Below, in pieces: positions 7,455 through 16,396 of a stretch of 64,000 nucleotides of DNA. A program made the translations under genes and the position numbers. Position 1 is the stretch's first letter, and every line of letters starts with the position of its first letter. This DNA is from JABDIP01 sp965227455 (GTDB lineage Bacteria; Pseudomonadota; Alphaproteobacteria; DSM-16000; Inquilinaceae), in contig OZ245752.1 of NCBI GenBank assembly GCA_965227455.1, forward strand, positions 310,001 through 374,000, in the 5' to 3' direction. Below the pieces are notes generated by a model, which worked only from the letters and a program-made list of their open reading frames with translations, was not told the origin of the DNA and ran no database searches.

Positions 7455-9869
7455 TCACTGGCAGTTCGTCTGCAGCGGCGCGTGCGATTGCTCTCGCCCG
7501 GCCGCGGCATTGACGATCATGTCGGTGACGATGGGTGTCCGGTTGAAGATATGGCCGCCCAGCGCCTCGGAGATGGCGCAGATGAGCGCCGCGGACGCCG
7601 ATCCCTCCAGCGGCTCGCCGATCCCCTTGGCCCCGATCGGGTTCTGTGGGTCCGGCTGGTCGACCGCGTCCCATGCCATTTCCGCCGGGACATCGAGATA
7701 GGTCTTCGGCTTGGACTGATACAGGCCGCGCGTGCCCGGCCGGCCATAGGCCGGGTCATAGACGTGGCGTTCCGAGGTGGCGAGGCCGAAGCCCATCACC
7801 GCGCCGCCGCTGACCTGTGCGGCGAGGCCCAGCGGGTGAATCACGGTGCCGCAATCCGCGACGCCGATATAGTCCAGGATCTCCCACTTGCCCGTTTCGA
7901 GGTCCAATTCGATCTCGACGAAGCTGGCGGAGAGGGCCGGTACGGTGCCCTCCTTGGGCAGGGTGTCCTTGGCGACGCCGATCAGGCCGGTTCCGGCGAT
8001 GGCACTGGCGGCCGCCCGGGTCATCGGGTTGATGTCCTCGGGCAGGTCGTGGCCGTCATAGGCGCCGCCGAGCTCCAGTGCCTTCGCCGCCGCCGCGGCG
8101 AAGGACAGCCGCACGGACCCGTCGGCCTTGGCCACCACATGCTCGTCGGCCAGCTCGTAGTCGTCCGGGTCGCCGCCCAGCTCACTGGCCGCGATGGCGA
8201 GAAGCTTGTTTTTCGCATCGGTGGCCGCGACCCAGTTGGTCCGGGTCATGGTGAAGTTGGTGTTGGAGCCGAACTGGCCCAGGTTCCACGGGATGCTCCT
8301 GGCCGTGCCGCCGCGCTCAATGACGCAGCGGTCCCAGTCGTATCCCAGCACCTCCGCCGCGACCCGCGACGTGGAGGCATAGGAATAGGTCCCCAGATTG
8401 CCCACTCCGGTGTGGATGTGCAGGATCCCGTCCGGCGTGATGCGCACCAGCCCGTCGAATCCATTGGATCCGGCGGAGTGATAGGCTTGGCCGATGCCGA
8501 CCGCGCGCACCTTCGAGCCGTTCCGTTCGCCGGACCGCGCGACGCGATCGGCCCAGTTGAACCGCTCCGCACCCTTCTCCAGGGCTTCCTTCAGATAGGC
8601 GCTGGTCATCGGCCCCTGGTCGGCGCCGTATTTGGCGTCGGCCCCGCCATTGCCGGGCGCATTGATCATGCGGATCGCCAGCTGGTCGATGCCGAGCTCC
8701 CGCGCCGCCTTGTCGAGCAGGGGCTCGAACATGTTGGCGGTCTGGTTCTCGCCCGGGCCGCGCTGGGCGCCCTTGGGCACGGTATTGGTCAGCACCGGCA
8801 CCGCCCGGAACCGCATGTTCTCGGGCTGGAATACGACGGTGGTGGCCGCGCCGACATTGTTGAAGTCCCAGAATCCGGAGGTCGAGCCGAGATCCTGGAC
8901 CACATAGACATCGGCCGCGATCAGCCGGCCGTCGCTGCGGAAGCCGAACTTCGCCCAGGCCTGGAATCCGGCGCGGGCATAGCCGTTGTAGTACTCCTCC
9001 GCACGGCTCACGCGCGCCAGGCAGGGTCGTCCACCCAGCTTGCGCGACATCAGCGCCGGCAGCGCCATCAGCGGATAGGACGATGCCTTGCCGCCGAACC
9101 CGCCGCCGCAATACTCGGCGACGAAGACGAGATCGCTGGGCTCAATGCCGATCAGCCGCGCGAGGCCAGGCTGGGCAAATGCCGTCGACTGGGTCGAGCC
9201 CCAGACATGGCACTTGTTGTTCTCCCAATAGGCCGCGGCGGTGCGCGGCTCCATGGCGTGGTGCGCATTGGAGGCATGCACCATGCTCTCCTCCACGACC
9301 ACCGCCGCCTCGGCGAAGGCGCTGTCGATATCGCCGAAGCTCCACTCGACCACCGGGTCGCCCATGGGCAGCTGGTCGTCGCCGGCCAGCGCGAAGTCGC
9401 GCGCCGTCCACTTGACCTCCTGGTAGTCGATGCGCCGGCCCGAGATGTTGCCGCCGAGCAGCGCGTTGGGGCCGCCGGGCTTCAGGCTCTCCAGCGGGTC
9501 GATGCAGAAGGGCAGCGGCTCGAGCTCGAGCTCGACCGCGGCTATCGCGTCCTCCGCGGCCTGCTCGGTCTCCGCCGCGATCGCCACGACGGGTTGGCCG
9601 ACATAGGCCGGCTCGGCCGAGAGGATCGGCTGGCCCGGCGGTTCCGGCTGCTTGACCTCCTCCGGGGTGAGGGCCGTAAGGAATCCAGGCACCTGCTCAG
9701 CCTTGGAGAGATCGATGTCCTTCACCTGGGCGTGCGGCATCGGCGAAGCCAGGATTCGGATGAACGCCATCCCATCGGCGCGGAAATCCTCGGAATACCG
9801 TGCGGCGCCGGTGACCTTGGCTTCCAGGTCGGGGGGCGTGAAGTTCTTGCCGATCAGCTTGTACGACAT
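7455..9869 (-). CDS. Molybdenum-binding large subunit of a xanthine-dehydrogenase-family oxidoreductase
   Basis: This 804-residue catalytic subunit binds the molybdopterin cofactor and hydroxylates an aldehyde or heterocycle. Visible signatures are the N-terminal KVTGAARYSEDF, the glycine-rich cofactor motif YCGGGFGGKASS, and the active-site segment GAKGIGEP near the C-terminus with the catalytic glutamate about residue 752. There is no signal peptide, so export would depend on the Tat signal of the 2Fe-2S subunit two bases upstream. The CO-dehydrogenase AYRCSFR motif is absent. Substrate cannot be assigned; an aldehyde is favoured by the PaoABC-like subunit set. Confidence 0.92.
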   Translation of the reverse strand: MSYKLIGKNFTPPDLEAKVTGAARYSEDFRADGMAFIRILASPMPHAQVKDIDLSKAEQVPGFLTALTPEEVKQPEPPGQPILSAEPAYVGQPVVAIAAETEQAAEDAIAAVELELEPLPFCIDPLESLKPGGPNALLGGNISGRRIDYQEVKWTARDFALAGDDQLPMGDPVVEWSFGDIDSAFAEAAVVVEESMVHASNAHHAMEPRTAAAYWENNKCHVWGSTQSTAFAQPGLARLIGIEPSDLVFVAEYCGGGFGGKASSYPLMALPALMSRKLGGRPCLARVSRAEEYYNGYARAGFQAWAKFGFRSDGRLIAADVYVVQDLGSTSGFWDFNNVGAATTVVFQPENMRFRAVPVLTNTVPKGAQRGPGENQTANMFEPLLDKAARELGIDQLAIRMINAPGNGGADAKYGADQGPMTSAYLKEALEKGAERFNWADRVARSGERNGSKVRAVGIGQAYHSAGSNGFDGLVRITPDGILHIHTGVGNLGTYSYASTSRVAAEVLGYDWDRCVIERGGTARSIPWNLGQFGSNTNFTMTRTNWVAATDAKNKLLAIAASELGGDPDDYELADEHVVAKADGSVRLSFAAAAAKALELGGAYDGHDLPEDINPMTRAAASAIAGTGLIGVAKDTLPKEGTVPALSASFVEIELDLETGKWEILDYIGVADCGTVIHPLGLAAQVSGGAVMGFGLATSERHVYDPAYGRPGTRGLYQSKPKTYLDVPAEMAWDAVDQPDPQNPIGAKGIGEPLEGSASAALICAISEALGGHIFNRTPIVTDMIVNAAAGREQSHAPLQTNCQ

Positions 9870-9871
9870 GG

Positions 9872-10555
9872 TCAGGCCCTCCCGGCGGCTTTCATCACAC
9901 CGCGCAGATAATGGTCATAGGCGCCGCAGCGGCAGAGATTGCCGGACATGGCCAGCCGGGCCTCGTCCACGGTCGGGTTCGGATTGCTGTTCAAGAGGGC
10001 GACGGCGGCCACCACCTGGCCCGGGGTGCAGAAGCCGCATTGCGGTCCGACCTCGTCGATGAAGGCCTGCTGCACCGGGTGCAGCGTCCCGTCCGGCTCG
10101 GCGACCCCCTCGACCGTGACGATCTCCTTGTCGCGCACGCGATGGGTCAGGGTGGAGCAGGAGTAGATCGAGGTGCCGTCGGCCATGACGGTGCAGGCGC
10201 CGCATTCCGCGCGATTGCACCCGATCTTGGTGCCTGTCAGGCCGAGCCGATAGCGCAGCGTATAGGCCAACGTCTCGTTCGGCGGCGCCTCCACCTGTCG
10301 CTTGCGCCCATTGACGGTGAGGCTCACCAGGCGTTCGACCGCGCGGGCATCGGCGCGCGCCTTGGTCGGGTGCGAGAACACATATCCCGCGCCGGCGATC
10401 ACCACGCCCGAGCAGACGACGCTGCGCAGGAAACTGCGGCGCGTCATGTTGAGCGGTTTCCAGCTCACCGCCTCTCCGGCGTCTGGTCTTATCTCCTTGA
10501 TCGCGGGTTCGCTGGTGTAGTCGACAGTCGGGTCGTAGGGACCGAATTCGTCCAT
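9872..10555 (-). CDS. Tat-exported 2Fe-2S subunit of the Mo-hydroxylase
   Basis: This 227-residue small subunit holds two 2Fe-2S clusters: the plant-type set Cys113, 118, 121, 133 and the C-terminal set Cys173, 176, 208, 210. It carries a twin-arginine signal (TRRSFLRS, Arg39-Arg40) followed by a hydrophobic stretch, so the assembled enzyme should work in the periplasm. The start at 10555 has a strong ribosome site (GGGAGGA), which supports an unusually long 38-residue n-region. A shorter start at Met37 is possible but has a weaker site. It is the first gene of the six-gene unit ending at 5243. Confidence 0.92.
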   Translation of the reverse strand: MDEFGPYDPTVDYTSEPAIKEIRPDAGEAVSWKPLNMTRRSFLRSVVCSGVVIAGAGYVFSHPTKARADARAVERLVSLTVNGRKRQVEAPPNETLAYTLRYRLGLTGTKIGCNRAECGACTVMADGTSIYSCSTLTHRVRDKEIVTVEGVAEPDGTLHPVQQAFIDEVGPQCGFCTPGQVVAAVALLNSNPNPTVDEARLAMSGNLCRCGAYDHYLRGVMKAAGRA

Positions 10556-10716
10556 CGCGGTATCCTCCCGGTGTCGCCCATGTAATTTTTGTTCAGGATT
10601 GGGCGCATTAGATCAAGAAAGTTAACACCTCTCAGCGCGGCGTTCCAAGAACTCCGGAGAATTCTGCCGAATCAATCCCTCGTGATCTCGTGCGGCGCGT
10701 CGCCGCGCTGCCTCAG

Positions 10717-11754
10717 TCAACTGGTGAAATCGGTGATCACGGCGGTGCCCGGCGGCGTCGGCCCGTTCATGGCCTTCAGTTCCGAACTCGCCCCCGACAG
10801 GGCGATCTCCTTGGCCACCAGAGGGTTGAGATCGACGGCGCCGCGCTCTATCAGCCCCAGGATCGAGGGGTACTTCCACGCCGGCATGCCGCGGGTTCCA
10901 TAGAGCGCGAGGTTGTTCATGTAGACGGCGTTCATGTTGATCTCCATGCGCGCCGTCCGGCCGATCGGCATGCCGACCTGCACATGGCGTCCCAGCGGGG
11001 CCAGGCACTCGATGGAGGCGTTGGTCGTCGCTTCGATGCCAAGCGCCTCGATGGAGACCTGGGCACCGCCGCCGGTGATCTCCCGGATCGCCTCCGCCGC
11101 GTCCACCTCGCTTGCGTCCACCGTCGCATCGGCGCCGAGCCGCCTGGCGTTCTCGAGCTTTTCCGCCACGATGTCGACGGCAACCACCCGTGCCCCGAGC
11201 GCCTTGGCCAGCAGGGCCGCGGCCAGCCCGATCCCGCCGGTGCCGTGGATCGCCACCCATTCCCCGGCCGTCACCGCCGCCCGGTCGGTCAGCGCGTGCC
11301 AGGACGTCGTGACCCGACAGCCGAGCCCCGCTGCCAGCGCCGGCGACAGGCTCTCTGGCAGATGCACTAAATTGTGGTCGAAGGGGACCGCGACGAATTG
11401 CGCATAGGCGCCGGGTGCCGAAAAGCCGGGCGCGATCTGGTCCCGGCAGGTGTTGGAGACGCCCGAGCGGCAGGCCGGACAGTCGCCGCAGGCCAGGATG
11501 AACGGCGCGATCAGCCGGTCTCCGGCCTTGTACTTTGCCCGGCTGCCGGCCTCGACGACGGTTCCGCAATACTCGTGTCCGAGAATCGAGCCGTTCTTGA
11601 CCCGCGGGTGCTCGCCCGTCCAGCCGTGATGGTCCGAGCGGCATACGCCGCAGGCGGCGACCTCCAGCACCACGCCATTGTCGGGGCAGGGCGGATCGGC
11701 AACTTCCTCGATGGACAGGTCTTCATTGAAGTTTCGAACGACGGCCGCGCGCAT
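10717..11754 (-). CDS. Zinc-dependent alcohol dehydrogenase
   Basis: This 345-residue medium-chain dehydrogenase has a GroES-like N-terminal domain with catalytic zinc ligands in CGVCRSDHHG and GHEYCG. The structural zinc site is CGDCPACRSGVSNTC (about 92-106). The NAD-binding Rossmann fold contains GTGGIGLAAALLAKALG. It interconverts an alcohol and an aldehyde. In this setting it could feed or drain the aldehyde substrate of the periplasmic oxidase, though it is cytoplasmic. A separate 161-bp gap lies between it and the Mo-hydroxylase genes. Confidence 0.9.
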   Translation of the reverse strand: MRAAVVRNFNEDLSIEEVADPPCPDNGVVLEVAACGVCRSDHHGWTGEHPRVKNGSILGHEYCGTVVEAGSRAKYKAGDRLIAPFILACGDCPACRSGVSNTCRDQIAPGFSAPGAYAQFVAVPFDHNLVHLPESLSPALAAGLGCRVTTSWHALTDRAAVTAGEWVAIHGTGGIGLAAALLAKALGARVVAVDIVAEKLENARRLGADATVDASEVDAAEAIREITGGGAQVSIEALGIEATTNASIECLAPLGRHVQVGMPIGRTARMEINMNAVYMNNLALYGTRGMPAWKYPSILGLIERGAVDLNPLVAKEIALSGASSELKAMNGPTPPGTAVITDFTS

Positions 11755-11844
11755 TTTCCCTCATCCTCCTGGCTGGTCGCCATCACCGTGCCGTTCGGGC
11801 AGGCCGTCCATCAAGCGGTTTTGCCGCGCAACGGCAATCGGCGC

Positions 11845-13185
11845 TCAATACGGCCCCGGCACGATCTCGCTGCCGTCGAAGAAGCGGCTGGGCCTGAACC
11901 GTGTCAGGTCGTGCCCCGGCGGCCGGTCGGTCAGCAGGTCGGACATGATGCGGCCGATGGCCGGGCCGATGCCGAAGCCGTGGCCGCTCAGACCGGTGGC
12001 GATGAAGAGGCCCTTGAGGCGGTCATCCTCGCCCAGGGTTGGGACGGCATCGGGGGTGACGTCGATCATGCCGGCCCAGGCCTCGGCCAGGCCGATGCCC
12101 TTCAACTCCGGGAATCGGCGCGGCAGGCGGTCCCTGATCTTGCGGATATTGGCGGGATTGGGCGGCGGGTTCAGCACCCGCATACGTTCGAAAGGGCTGC
12201 GATCCTCGGCGGTCCAGCGGCGTGGAACGCCCCAGGCGCCCGGATTGCCCCTCGGCGCCGCGGGCCGGATCCGCACATCCTTGGCGGACGCCTTCAGCAG
12301 CTTGAGGAACTTGGTGAAATACCGAAACGACTGCGGCGACAGATAATGCTCCGCCAGATCGCCGGTCGAGACCGAGTATCCGCCATCCGCCCGCCGGCGG
12401 ATCGCCAGGTCAGGCGTGGAGATATTGGGCCCATAGGCGGCCGGTGCGGCCTGGGTCCGCGCCACGGTGGAGCGCACCGTCAGCTGCGGCAGGTCGACGC
12501 CCGCGTTGGCGGCGAAGGCGCTGGACCAGGCACCGCCAGCCAGCAGCACGCGATCGCAACGGACCCGGCCCGTCTCGGTGACGACGCCAGCGATGCGGCC
12601 GGCCTCGACATCCAGGGTGCGCACCGCGCAGCCTTCGATCACCGTCACGCCCTGCGCCTGGGCGGCCCTGGCAAGCGCCGGCACCGCCACGAAAGGTTCC
12701 GCCCTACCGTCGGTCTCGGTCAACATGCCGCCGGTCCAATTGCCGGCGATGCCGGGGAAGGCGGCGCGGACTTCCTCGGCCGACAGCATTCGCGTATCCA
12801 GCTGGTGCTGCTTTGCCAGGTCGTGCCATTCCTCGTAGCGCGCCATGCTGGCCGCGCTCTCGCCGAGATAGAGGCAACCGGACTGGGTGAAGGCGAGGTC
12901 GGCCTCGCCGGTCTTTTCCGCCAGGCTGCGCCAGATGCGGTTGGATTCCATCATGATCGGCAGTTCCGCCCAATCGCGGCCCTGCTGGCGCACCCAGCCC
13001 CAGTTGCGGCTCGATTGCTCCCCCGCCACGCGGCCCTTCTCGCACAACAGAACCTTGACGCCGCGTTCGGCGAGGAACCAGGCGCTGGCGGTCCCGGCGA
13101 TGCCGGCGCCGATGACGGCTACGTCGACCCGATCCGGTAGTGGCGCGGAGAATGCGATCGGAGAGTGGTCGTTGATCATCGGCAT
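11845..13185 (-). CDS. FAD-dependent amine/amino-acid oxidoreductase (DadA/SoxB-like)
   Basis: This 446-residue protein has an N-terminal dinucleotide-binding fold (VAVIGAGIAGTASAWFLAERG, here split around residues 20-40). It has an FAD-contact region NWGWVRQQGRDW and the C-terminal FAD motif GLSGHGFGIGPAIGR (about 392-406). These are features of the D-amino-acid dehydrogenase and sarcosine oxidase family. The start at 13185 has an AGGAGA ribosome site. Substrate is not predictable. With RidA two genes upstream it may oxidise an amine or amino acid, releasing reactive imines that RidA clears. Confidence 0.87.
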   Translation of the reverse strand: MPMINDHSPIAFSAPLPDRVDVAVIGAGIAGTASAWFLAERGVKVLLCEKGRVAGEQSSRNWGWVRQQGRDWAELPIMMESNRIWRSLAEKTGEADLAFTQSGCLYLGESAASMARYEEWHDLAKQHQLDTRMLSAEEVRAAFPGIAGNWTGGMLTETDGRAEPFVAVPALARAAQAQGVTVIEGCAVRTLDVEAGRIAGVVTETGRVRCDRVLLAGGAWSSAFAANAGVDLPQLTVRSTVARTQAAPAAYGPNISTPDLAIRRRADGGYSVSTGDLAEHYLSPQSFRYFTKFLKLLKASAKDVRIRPAAPRGNPGAWGVPRRWTAEDRSPFERMRVLNPPPNPANIRKIRDRLPRRFPELKGIGLAEAWAGMIDVTPDAVPTLGEDDRLKGLFIATGLSGHGFGIGPAIGRIMSDLLTDRPPGHDLTRFRPSRFFDGSEIVPGPY

Positions 13186-13263
13186 CTGTGTCTCCTGCGG
13201 GCGCGTAGCGCTGCTTTCGAATCTCGTCCGAAGCCGGTCCTCGGCTGCTCCGCCGAACCTGTG

Positions 13264-13776
13264 TTAGCCATCGGCGGGATTCGGCAGCGCGAAGACATCC
13301 CGTTCGCGGCCATCCGGAAAAGTCTCCCGAGCCATGACCCTGCCGCCGAGCCGCAACGCCAACTTGCGGGCCGCTGCATTCTCGTCGTCCACATGCGTCT
13401 CGACCAGAGGCCAGTCGAGCGTGTCGTACCCGAAGGCGATCGCGGCGCCGGACGCCTCTGTCGCGAATCCGTGTCCGCGTGCCTGCGGCACCAGCCACCA
13501 GGTCAGCTCCCGCCGTGGCCAGCCCACCGGCCAGGACAGACCGCAGCAGCCGATCATGGCGCCGTCCGAGCGCCGCTCTACCGCCCAGAGGCCATAGCCC
13601 CGCAGCTGCCAATGGCCGAGATCTGAGGCTAGTCGCCGCCAGGCGATATCGGTACGCACCGGCCCGCCGTAGAAACGTGATGCCTCGCCATCGGTGAAGA
13701 AGCCTTCATAGACGGGGAAGTCGTCGCCGCGCGGCGCGCGCAACATCAACCGCTCGGTCTCGAGGGTCGGGATCAT
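13264..13776 (-). CDS. GNAT acetyltransferase, RimJ/RimL type
   Basis: This 170-residue protein begins with the family opening TERLMLRAPRGDDFPVY. It has the acetyl-CoA-binding pattern QARGHGFATEASGAAIAFGY (about 97-116) and the late DENAAARKLALRLGGR segment. These proteins acetylate the N-terminus of ribosomal proteins or other amines; the substrate here is unknown. It lies between the amine oxidoreductase and RidA on the same strand. Confidence 0.88.
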   Translation of the reverse strand: MIPTLETERLMLRAPRGDDFPVYEGFFTDGEASRFYGGPVRTDIAWRRLASDLGHWQLRGYGLWAVERRSDGAMIGCCGLSWPVGWPRRELTWWLVPQARGHGFATEASGAAIAFGYDTLDWPLVETHVDDENAAARKLALRLGGRVMARETFPDGRERDVFALPNPADG

Positions 13777-13818
13777 GCGGACGCGCTCTCGGAACTGCAG
13801 GGATGCGGCCGGTCTGAC

Positions 13819-14226
13819 TCAGTCAAGCACGGCCACCGCATCGACCTCGAACTGCATGCCGTCGAGCGCCAGGCGGGGCACCGGAACCAGGGTCTGGGCC
13901 GGCAGCGCGTCGCCGAACAGCGCCTTCAGATGCACGGTCATCGGCTCCAGCTTCGCCATGTCATGGTCGACGACATAGGTGGTCAGCTTGGTGACCTGGT
14001 CCGGCCGGGCGCCGATGGCGTCGAGCGCCGTGCGCAGATTGGCGTAGGCCTGGCGGACCTGCTCGGCGAAATCCGGCGACAGATCTCCCGACGCGTTCTC
14101 GCCGCCCTGGCCGGCGATGTAAGCGAGGCGGGACCCGCCGCTGGCCACCACCGTGTGGCTGAACCCATAGGGCGCCGGGTCGAACAGCCCGGCGGGATTG
14201 GTGATGGTCAGGTTCACATTGCTCAT
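13819..14226 (-). CDS. RidA/YjgF-family enamine/imine deaminase
   Basis: This 135-residue protein matches the RidA length and fold, with an N-terminal FSHTVVASGGSRLAYIAGQGG segment split around residues 22-43. It has the central EQVRQAYANLRTALDAIGA helix and a VVDHD strand. The ligand-binding arginine seen at the C-terminus of classical RidA (CPR...E) is not obvious, since the end reads VPVPRLALDGMQFEVDAVAVLD. It is therefore a RidA-superfamily member of another subgroup. It probably removes reactive enamines made by flavin or PLP enzymes. Confidence 0.85.
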   Translation of the reverse strand: MSNVNLTITNPAGLFDPAPYGFSHTVVASGGSRLAYIAGQGGENASGDLSPDFAEQVRQAYANLRTALDAIGARPDQVTKLTTYVVDHDMAKLEPMTVHLKALFGDALPAQTLVPVPRLALDGMQFEVDAVAVLD

Positions 14227-14338
14227 CTGGACGGCCCCTCCTGCGGATTGACGGACTGCCGAGTATGCGCGCCGCGGCGCGAATATGCGTCCATCAATCG
14301 TCGGGACCGCCGGAGAACCGGTCCGGACAGCGGCACCG

Positions 14339-16033
14339 TCAGCCTTGCCGCAGATCTTCCGGGAAGTGCTTGATCGCCGATTGCAGCGGATTCGGCGCAG
14401 CTTGACCTAGGCCGCAGATGGAGGCGTCACGCATCACCTGGCTCAATTCCGCCAGCAGGTCAGTGTCCCAGTCCGGGCGCTCCATCAGGGCGACCGCCTT
14501 TTCGGTGCCGACCCGGCAGGGAGTGCATTGGCCGCAGCTCTCATATTGGAAGAACCGCATCAGGTTGAGGGCCACGTCGCGGGCATTGTCCTGGTCGGAG
14601 AGGATGACGACCGCGCCGGACCCCACGAAGCAGCCATGCTCCTCCAGGGTTCCGAAATCGAGCGGGATGTCGGCCATGCTCGCCGGCAGGATGCCGCCCG
14701 ACGCGCCGCCGGGCAGATAGCCCTTGAAGCTGTGGCCGTCGGCCATGCCGCCGCAGAACTCGTCGATCAGCTCGCGCGCGGTGATGCCGGCCGGCGCGAT
14801 CTTCACGCCGGGCTCGCGCACCCGGCCGGAAACCGAAAACCCGCGCAGGCCGCTGCGCCCGTTGCGGCCCTGGCTCGAAAACCACTCCGGGCCCTGGGTC
14901 AGGATCGGCGGCACCACGTACAGGGTCTCGACGTTGTGGATCAGGGTCGGCCGGCCAAACAGCCCGACTTCGGCGGGGAAGGGGGGCTTGTGTCGGGGCA
15001 GGCCGCGCTTGCCCTCGATCGATTCCAACATCGCCGATTCTTCGCCGCAGATATAGGCGCCGGCGCCGCGGCGCAGATGGATGCTGCGGCCGGAGGTTAG
15101 GCCCGCCTGCTCCAGCCTGGCGATCTCCCGGGTCAGGATCTTGTTGGCGCCCGGATACTCGTCGCGCAGATAGATGTAGATCTCCTCCGCATCGACCGCC
15201 CAGGCGGCGATGAGCATGCCTTCCAGGAACTGGTGCGGCTTGGTCTCGAGGATCCACCGGTCCTTGAAGGTGCCGGGCTCGCCCTCATCGGCGTTCACCG
15301 CCATCAGCCTTGGGGCGGGCTGCCCGCCGACGATCCGCCATTTCTGGCCGCCCGGGAATCCGGCGCCGCCCATGCCGCGCAGCCCCGACTTGGCGATGGT
15401 CTCGATCGCCTCGTCGCGCCGATTATGGGCATAGCAGTCCCGCAGCAGGGCATACCCGCCATCGGCCTCATAGGCTTCCAGCGATTGATAATCGGCGATC
15501 TCCGGCGCGGTCTCGCCGGCCTCCAGCGCCGCCGAGACCGTCGCCGCGGTGGCGTTGTCGATATGCCGGTGCCCGACCTCAACGGTCGGCGCGCATTGGC
15601 AGCGTCCCATGCAGGGGGCCGAAACGACCCGTGCGGTCTCGCCCAGGGACGCCTCCAGCTCCGCCTTCAGGGCCTGGGATCCCATCATCTCGCAGGTCAG
15701 GCTGTCGCAGACCCGGACCGTCACCCGGCCGGCAGCGGCCTTGTCATCGGCGACGATGTCGAAATGGGCGTAGAAGGTGGCGACCTCGAACACCTCGGCC
15801 TGCGACAGCCGCATCTCGTCGGCCAGCGCCGCCAGATGGGCATGGGAGATGCAGCCATGGGCGTCCTGGATCCGGTGCAGGTGCTCGATCAGCAGGTCGC
15901 GCCGCCGCGGTGCATCGCCCAGCAGGGCGCGAACCGATTCGAGCGCCTGGGGCTCGACCTGCCGGCCCTTGGGATATGGCCGAGCGCCGCGCTGCTTTCG
16001 TTGCATCGGACTGCCGTCCTTCGCGCCCTGCAT
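14339..16033 (-). CDS. Formate dehydrogenase beta subunit: NuoE-NuoF fusion
   Basis: This 564-residue diaphorase subunit passes electrons from formate dehydrogenase to NAD. Residues about 25-165 are a NuoE-like thioredoxin-fold 2Fe-2S domain (CDSLTC ... CMGRCQC). Residues about 185-560 are NuoF-like with the NADH site GLRGMGGAGFPGGQKW, the FMN motif NADEGEPGTFKDR and the 4Fe-4S set SCGQCTPC followed by a distal Cys in ICGLGQ. The fusion replaces separate FdsG and FdsB. A GAGGAA ribosome site precedes 16033. Its natural partner, the alpha subunit, is at 1804-4563, with about ten unrelated genes between. Confidence 0.92.
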   Translation of the reverse strand: MQGAKDGSPMQRKQRGARPYPKGRQVEPQALESVRALLGDAPRRRDLLIEHLHRIQDAHGCISHAHLAALADEMRLSQAEVFEVATFYAHFDIVADDKAAAGRVTVRVCDSLTCEMMGSQALKAELEASLGETARVVSAPCMGRCQCAPTVEVGHRHIDNATAATVSAALEAGETAPEIADYQSLEAYEADGGYALLRDCYAHNRRDEAIETIAKSGLRGMGGAGFPGGQKWRIVGGQPAPRLMAVNADEGEPGTFKDRWILETKPHQFLEGMLIAAWAVDAEEIYIYLRDEYPGANKILTREIARLEQAGLTSGRSIHLRRGAGAYICGEESAMLESIEGKRGLPRHKPPFPAEVGLFGRPTLIHNVETLYVVPPILTQGPEWFSSQGRNGRSGLRGFSVSGRVREPGVKIAPAGITARELIDEFCGGMADGHSFKGYLPGGASGGILPASMADIPLDFGTLEEHGCFVGSGAVVILSDQDNARDVALNLMRFFQYESCGQCTPCRVGTEKAVALMERPDWDTDLLAELSQVMRDASICGLGQAAPNPLQSAIKHFPEDLRQG

Positions 16034-16076
16034 GGATGTTCCTCGCTATTTTGATTTTATTGGTACTTTTGGCGTT

Positions 16077-16259
16077 CTATCCCGCTTCGCCGTCGTCGAC
16101 GATCTCAAGTGCGACGACATCGCCATTGACCACGACCTTGCCGCGATGCTCGAAATTCACCGTGATCCGGCGGTTGATCACCGTCTGCACCTGACCGTGA
16201 CCCCAATCGGGGTGCTCGGGATGGCAGACGATGAAGCCGGGCAGGATCATGTCGGTCAT
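16077..16259 (-). CDS. DUF3553-family small protein
   Basis: This 60-residue protein has the DUF3553 pattern: V-CHPEHPDWGHGQVQTV followed by ITVNFEHRGKVV. It is a small beta-rich protein widespread in Alphaproteobacteria and has no known function. It resembles the CarD/UvrD-tail type of compact beta domain. It lies just upstream of the formate dehydrogenase beta gene and is divergent from chpT. Confidence 0.8.
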   Translation of the reverse strand: MTDMILPGFIVCHPEHPDWGHGQVQTVINRRITVNFEHRGKVVVNGDVVALEIVDDGEAG

Positions 16260-16396
16260 GCGGTACTCTTGCTTCCCCCCCTTGGCCGTCCGGGACCGGC
16301 GCGGCGCCCGCCCGGCGAAGGCGCAATGCTACCGGTAACACTAGGGGCGGCGGAAGCGCGAACACGGATTCAAACCAACCAGATGAGGCCTGCGGG

